Part shown: piece by piece, positions 5,674-9,366 of the stretch
Layout of the letters: each line of letters starts with the position of its first letter
Position numbering within the stretch: position 1 is the stretch's first letter
NCBI GenBank assembly: GCA_030631385.1
Contig: DAOVLG010000043.1
Coordinates: forward strand, 1 to 9,366
DNA: 9,366 nucleotides
Direction: 5' to 3'
From: Candidatus Coatesiibacteriota bacterium
GTDB lineage: Bacteria; RBG-13-66-14
Program-made: the position numbers and the translations under genes
The notes under the pieces: generated by a model
What the model was told of the DNA's origin: nothing
Databases searched by the model: none
Seen by the model: the letters and a program-made list of their open reading frames with translations, nothing else

Positions 5674-6874
5674 AACCCTCAACCAGGCGTCGGTACTCCG
5701 GGGTCAGTTCCACCCCGCGCCTGGCCATCACGATCTGGGCTACGGCAAGCGCCTTGGAGGGCTCGTAGCTCTCAAACCCACCGTAGCTGCCCCAGGAGAA
5801 GGGGGGTACGTATCCGTTTACCGGAGGGGAGCCGAAGACGTTGGCAAAGGGGCCGATCGAGATCCCGGTGCCGATCATGGTGCCGATCCCCAACTTCACC
5901 TGGTCACCCAGGTAACAGCCGGCCTTTACCAGCCCGGTGGGCACCCGGCCGCAGTGGGTGTGGGCCCGAACCTCGCCGTAGGTGTTCTTCAGGTCCGAGT
6001 TGGTGGTCCCGGCGCCCAGATTCACCCACTCTCCGACGTAGGCGTGCCCCATGAAACCGTAGTGGTGTTTGTTGACGTGATCGGCGAAGATGCTCGCCTC
6101 GACCTCGCCCCCGATGCGGCAGTTACGGCCGAAGGAGCATCCCGGTCGAATCTGGGCGTTATCCACGATGGTCTTTGGGCCGATGTAACAGGGGCCCTCG
6201 ATCCGCGAGGGTGCATGCACCTCAGCCTCGGCGGCCACTACGATGGGGCCCTGCGCGGTGGAGAAGACCACCCCACGCTCGATCAGGGCGCCCTGCTCGA
6301 TAAAGACCAGCTCCGGGTCCCCCTGAACTCCGATCTTCCGCCTTCTGCCGCTGTTCGACTTGGTGAAGGCGGCGAAATCACGGCGGAGGGCGTCGGCGTT
6401 CCCCTCGACAAGCTCCCAGGGGTATCGGTACACGCCGGGTGAGTCTGACATCCGAGACCGTTCGCCGCCGAGGAAACGCTCGATGAACCCGGGATCACTG
6501 GGGCGAATGTCGCCCAGGATCTCCTTAGCCTCACCGGCTTCCAGGTGGGCCCAGATCAGGCACCTCTCCTCCCCGTTTGCGTAGACCTCCTCACCCTTCC
6601 TGCCCAGGGTTACCCTCTCCACCAGGGTCTCCGGCTCGCGTATCGTGCCGTTGACCAGAAGGAGGGGCTCGTCGCCCGTATCTTCGGGGTTGAAGAGCGG
6701 ACCCTTGCAGATATCGCGCAGTTCGGGCCGGGGCCACCAGGAGACGTTGGGCAGGGCCCTACGTAAACGGTCCGAGAGCCTGCCCATGCTGAAGGACATC
6801 TCCCAGACCGGTCGGAGTTCGGTCAACGGGTGGAGCTTACGCCAGTGGCTATCCTCAAAAACAACTACCCGCAA
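5657..6874 (-). CDS. GlmU-like nucleotidyltransferase/acyltransferase with left-handed beta-helix
   Basis: The protein is 405 residues from TTG 6874. It resembles the alternative bacterial GlmU-type family annotated as UDP-GlcNAc diphosphorylase/glucosamine-1-phosphate N-acetyltransferase, which would make UDP-GlcNAc for cell-wall and LPS synthesis. The N-terminus reads VVVFEDSHWRKLHPLTELRPV instead of the classical GlmU LAAGxGTRM loop, as expected for that family. From about residue 189 to 345 there are hexapeptide repeats (for example GPCYIGPKTIVDNAQI and GCYLGDQVKLGIGTMI). The signature YVGEWVNLGAGTTNSDLKN is typical. The frame opens upstream to another TTG (6916), but AAAGGA lies 6 bases before the TTG at 6874, and relatives begin at this point. 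The exact sugar specificity cannot be read from the sequence. It heads the overlapping cluster leading to ligA. Confidence 0.83.
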   Translation of the reverse strand: MRVVVFEDSHWRKLHPLTELRPVWEMSFSMGRLSDRLRRALPNVSWWPRPELRDICKGPLFNPEDTGDEPLLLVNGTIREPETLVERVTLGRKGEEVYANGEERCLIWAHLEAGEAKEILGDIRPSDPGFIERFLGGERSRMSDSPGVYRYPWELVEGNADALRRDFAAFTKSNSGRRRKIGVQGDPELVFIEQGALIERGVVFSTAQGPIVVAAEAEVHAPSRIEGPCYIGPKTIVDNAQIRPGCSFGRNCRIGGEVEASIFADHVNKHHYGFMGHAYVGEWVNLGAGTTNSDLKNTYGEVRAHTHCGRVPTGLVKAGCYLGDQVKLGIGTMIGTGISIGPFANVFGSPPVNGYVPPFSWGSYGGFESYEPSKALAVAQIVMARRGVELTPEYRRLVEGYASSR

Positions 6875-6963
6875 GTCGTATCCTTTCGTCCAGCGCTTGG
6901 TTTTTTGGCTGTCCAATCGGCGAACTCGGATGATAACGGGTAGTTGGGGTGATAAAGAAGGGG

Positions 6964-7404
6964 CTACCGTTCGATGGTGTCGGCGGCGATCCAGCAGTCG
7001 GCGTAGCCGGCGTTCCGGGCGCGATTCCGCAGGGTCTCCGCCTCCGCCCGGGTGCCGCAGTTACCCACCCGGACCTTCCAATAGCCGTCGGTGTAGTGCA
7101 CGTAGGCCGGTACGCTCAGGAGCGATTCCGCCTCGAGGGCCAGCCTCCGGGCGTTCTCCTCGGAGGCGCCGGCGAAGATCTGAACGCGGTAGCCGTCGGC
7201 CGTCGCCGTGTCGGCGGCGGTGTCGGTTGACTCGGGCACCGTAAAGGTCACCAGTTCGCCCTCATCCACGGTATCGGCGTCGGTGATGATCTCACCTTCG
7301 ATGACCGTGTCCATTATCACCTCGTCTTTCCCATTATCCTCGGGTTGGCAGCCGATCAGGAAAGCTAGAGTAAGAGGGATTGCAAACCGCAGGTAACGGA
7401 GCAT
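6964..7404 (-). CDS. SPOR-domain lipoprotein
   Basis: The frame gives 146 residues from ATG 7404. GGGAGG sits 5 bases upstream as a clear Shine-Dalgarno sequence, so the longer open frame to 7614 is not the real start. Residues 1-19 are a lipoprotein signal with lipobox LIGC (C19 lipidated). Residues 20-70 form an acidic, Thr/Asp-rich linker. Residues 72-141 match a SPOR domain (YRVQIFAGASEENARRLA ... YWKVRVGNCGTRAEAETL), a fold that binds denuded peptidoglycan glycans at division sites. The protein is probably a peptidoglycan-associated envelope protein. Two cysteines (C116, C137) lie inside the SPOR region and could form a disulfide. A gap of 89 bases follows before the GlmU-like gene, so they may share a transcript. 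A well-formed promoter lies about 75 bases upstream. Confidence 0.88.
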   Translation of the reverse strand: MLRYLRFAIPLTLAFLIGCQPEDNGKDEVIMDTVIEGEIITDADTVDEGELVTFTVPESTDTAADTATADGYRVQIFAGASEENARRLALEAESLLSVPAYVHYTDGYWKVRVGNCGTRAEAETLRNRARNAGYADCWIAADTIER

Positions 7405-7476
7405 CGGGGCCTCCCGGCGCGTGGCGAGGGACGATCTGTGAACTGCCTTCTTGGTACGCATGAGTCTCACACGTAT

Positions 7477-7505
7477 AGTATAGCTCAGGCTCGGGTTTCC
7501 GGCAA
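7477..7505 (-). promoter_or_regulatory. Sigma70-type promoter for the SPOR lipoprotein gene
   Basis: On the minus strand TTGCCG (7505-7500) and TATACT (7482-7477) are separated by exactly 17 bases. This predicts a start near 7470 and a leader of about 65 bases before ATG 7404. The -35 box lies within the palindrome CCGGC-AA-GCCGG (7499-7510), which could be an operator or the remnant of a hairpin ending the upstream permease transcript. Confidence 0.6.
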
Positions 7506-7540
7506 GCCGGGAACGGCGAACGGGACCTTGCGGGCAACGG

Positions 7541-9366
7541 CTAGTTGTGCCGGGGACGCTTGGAGAGCAGGACCCGGTCCCGGATCTCCTCCATCGTATC
7601 CGCCGTTTTGACAAGGGTTTCCAGGGTCAGCTCGCGAACGATGTGGGCGATGGCCATCAGCGCCCTCAGGTGGAAGTTGCGCTCGTCGCGGGTGCCGGCC
7701 AGGATGAAGACGAAGCGGACCGGTCCGGTGTCGGCGCCGAAGTCTATCCCCTCCCGGCAGCGCAGCATCATCACGGCGAAGCAGCCCGTCCCGGGGCAGA
7801 TAACGTGGGGGATGGCCAGACCGGGCGAGATCGCCGTGGTGGACTCGGCCTCCCGTTCTCGCAACAGACGCACCAGCTCGCTGCGAGATAACCCCAGCCG
7901 CTCATGGAGGTGGTCGGCAACGATCCCGAAGAGCTCGTCCACGGTTACGCTCATCGTCAGGTCAACCAGCGGCGCGCGCTGAATCAAAAGATCGAAGCGG
8001 TCGAAGCGGATATCGTCCCGCTCCTTGACGATCTGATGCAGCTCGCTCTCCAGTTGTGCAAGGCTCGTGCTTCGCTTTAGTTTGGGCGAGAGAAGACGTT
8101 CGGTGAGGGTGATGAGCGCCGAGGTGCTCCGCACGTGCATCCGGGCGTAGAAGAAGTACCAACCGAGCCCCAGAAGGAGCAGGCCACCAAAGAGGAGCAG
8201 GGTGACGGTTCCCATCTCGGCGATCAAGAAGATGTAGACGACGATGGCCAGGATCTGCAACACCGGGAAGAGGGGGGCCTTGAACTTGGGTCGGTAGTTC
8301 TTCACCTTGGCCAGGCGTATGATGATGAGGCTCAGGTTCACCGTGCAGAACATGAAGAGCATGCTGGTGCTGGCCACCTTTATGAGCACCTCGAGGTCGA
8401 GGAAGAGGATCATGCTCACCATGAACGCACTGGTGATGAGGAGGGCCACGGTCGGCGTATCACGTTTAGATGACACCTTGGCGAAGAGGGGGGGTATGAG
8501 GTGGTCGCGGCTCATCGCCAGCGGGGCGCGGCTGGCCGCCATGATGCCGGCGTTGGCCGTGGTGATGAAGGCCATCATCGCCGCCGCGGCCAGGACCAGC
8601 TGGCCGGCGCTTCCGGCGAAGGCAAACGCGCCGTCGCTCAAGGGCGTCAGCGACACCGCCAGGACGGCCGGCTTCACCAGGCCGTTGGTCACCGCCACGG
8701 CGAAAACCGAGACGACCTCGACCACGGCGAAGGCGAGGAACATGGCCAGGGGGATGTTCCGTCCCGGGTTTTCGATCTCCTCACCCATGCTGGCCAGCTT
8801 GGTCAAGCCACCGAAGCTGATGAAGACGAGCCCCGTCGTCGCGAAGAACTCGCCGAAGCCGGTCACGAAAAAGGGCTCGTACCGAGATAGCTTTATACCG
8901 GTGACACCGCTGATGATGTAGTATCCTAAGATGGCCAACAGGCTCAGGGTGAGGACGGACTGGATCTTCCCGGCCATCTTCACCGATAAAAGATTCAACG
9001 CGGTGAAGAGGAGAGCCCCGGCCACGGCGACCAATTTGATACCCATTATCGAAAGCTCGGGGAAGGCCAGTTCGGCGAAGGCGCCGATGCCGATCAGGGC
9101 GAAGGCGCTCTTCAAGGAGATGGAGAACCAGTTGGCCAGCCCGTCCATCGTTCCGGCCAGGGCGCCCAGCCCCCGGGTGACGAAGAAGTAGGTACCGCCC
9201 GCTTTCGGCATGGCCGTGGCCAGTTCGGACTTGGTGAGCATGGTGGGGATCATCAGAAGGCCGGCCACGAGGTAGGCCAGGATCGAAGCGGGGCCGATCT
9301 TGGCGTAGGCGATGCCGGGCAGGATGAAGAGCCCCGAGGAGAGCATCGCTCCGGCGGCGATGGAGA
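7541..9366 (-). CDS. APC-type amino acid permease fused to PTS EIIA-like domain, 5' end cut by window edge
   Basis: The open frame continues through the right edge, so the first few residues are missing; 607 residues are visible, starting SIAAGAMLSSGLFILPG, which is the first transmembrane helix of APC carriers. About 400 residues of hydrophobic helices follow, with family marks such as MPKAGGTYFFVTRGLG and the cytoplasmic motif FGGLTKLASMGEEIENPGRNIP, and a linker near residues 405-465. The C-terminal 140 residues resemble a PTS EIIA (fructose/nitrogen type) domain: LLREREAESTTAISPGLAIPH has the histidine that is phosphorylated in true EIIA proteins. The protein likely imports amino acids by cation coupling, and the EIIA module may control transport in response to phosphorylation or serve as a sensor. 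No EI or HPr is in the window. Similar permease-regulator fusions are known. The annotated ATG at 9346 would be internal. Confidence 0.88.
   Translation of the reverse strand, partial: SIAAGAMLSSGLFILPGIAYAKIGPASILAYLVAGLLMIPTMLTKSELATAMPKAGGTYFFVTRGLGALAGTMDGLANWFSISLKSAFALIGIGAFAELAFPELSIMGIKLVAVAGALLFTALNLLSVKMAGKIQSVLTLSLLAILGYYIISGVTGIKLSRYEPFFVTGFGEFFATTGLVFISFGGLTKLASMGEEIENPGRNIPLAMFLAFAVVEVVSVFAVAVTNGLVKPAVLAVSLTPLSDGAFAFAGSAGQLVLAAAAMMAFITTANAGIMAASRAPLAMSRDHLIPPLFAKVSSKRDTPTVALLITSAFMVSMILFLDLEVLIKVASTSMLFMFCTVNLSLIIIRLAKVKNYRPKFKAPLFPVLQILAIVVYIFLIAEMGTVTLLLFGGLLLLGLGWYFFYARMHVRSTSALITLTERLLSPKLKRSTSLAQLESELHQIVKERDDIRFDRFDLLIQRAPLVDLTMSVTVDELFGIVADHLHERLGLSRSELVRLLREREAESTTAISPGLAIPHVICPGTGCFAVMMLRCREGIDFGADTGPVRFVFILAGTRDERNFHLRALMAIAHIVRELTLETLVKTADTMEEIRDRVLLSKRPRHN

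Noticed and set aside
5008..6442. Long plus-strand frames of 348 and 308 codons
   Set aside because: They lie antisense to the GlmU-like, lipoprotein and membrane-protein genes, which have clear family features and signals.
7405..7614. N-terminal extension of the SPOR protein to 7614
   Set aside because: The extra 70 residues are Arg/Ser-rich, would bury the lipoprotein signal, and overlap the promoter and the end of the permease gene; GGGAGG before ATG 7404 fixes the start.
1..9366. CRISPR arrays, rRNA, tRNA, integrases or transposases
   Set aside because: No regularly spaced repeats, no rRNA or tRNA signatures and no recombinase motifs were found on either strand.

Overview
The window is GC-rich and every gene I can support lies on the minus strand, so it reads right to left. 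Two lipoproteins with lipoboxes, a SPOR-domain protein, an exported multiheme cytochrome-type protein and a GlmU-like sugar nucleotide enzyme suggest a diderm (Gram-negative-type) bacterium. An in-frame UGA that very probably encodes selenocysteine implies that the host has the SelA/SelB/SelC/SelD machinery, none of which is in this window. The mix would fit an uncultivated candidate-phylum or FCB/delta-like lineage, but I cannot name the organism from sequence alone.

Right part (9366 to 6964): a 5'-truncated APC-type amino acid permease fused to a PTS EIIA-type domain. A 136-base gap follows, holding a good sigma70-type promoter (TTGCCG, 17 bp, TATACT), and then a short SPOR-domain lipoprotein.

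Middle part (6874 to 2648): a tightly packed, overlapping run of four genes. They are a GlmU-like nucleotidyltransferase/acyltransferase of the alternative bacterial type, a PepSY-like lipoprotein, a four-helix membrane protein and NAD+-dependent DNA ligase LigA. The overlaps of 17, 20 and 8 bases imply co-transcription and probable translational coupling.

Left-middle part (2647 to 1740): about 900 bases with no credible gene, visibly richer in A+T than the neighbours and full of inverted and tandem repeats. It holds a 21-bp tandem repeat enclosed in a 9-bp inverted repeat, an 80-bp element with 20/21-bp arms, and several smaller palindromes.

Left part (1739 to 1): the most notable locus. 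Conventional reading starts a 369-codon frame at an internal TTG and misses the true N-terminus. The same frame runs upstream through one UGA to an ATG at 1739 with a signal peptide. The UGA falls in a Cys-Gly-UGA position of an UshA-like (5'-nucleotidase-fold) domain, and a bacterial SECIS-like hairpin lies at the proper distance. The 434-residue product joins a metallophosphatase-like domain with degraded metal-binding motifs to four CxxCH heme-binding sites. Seven bases downstream starts a C_GCAxxG_C_C family protein that runs off the window. Together they look like a small redox operon with an exported selenoprotein cytochrome and a cysteine-rich partner.
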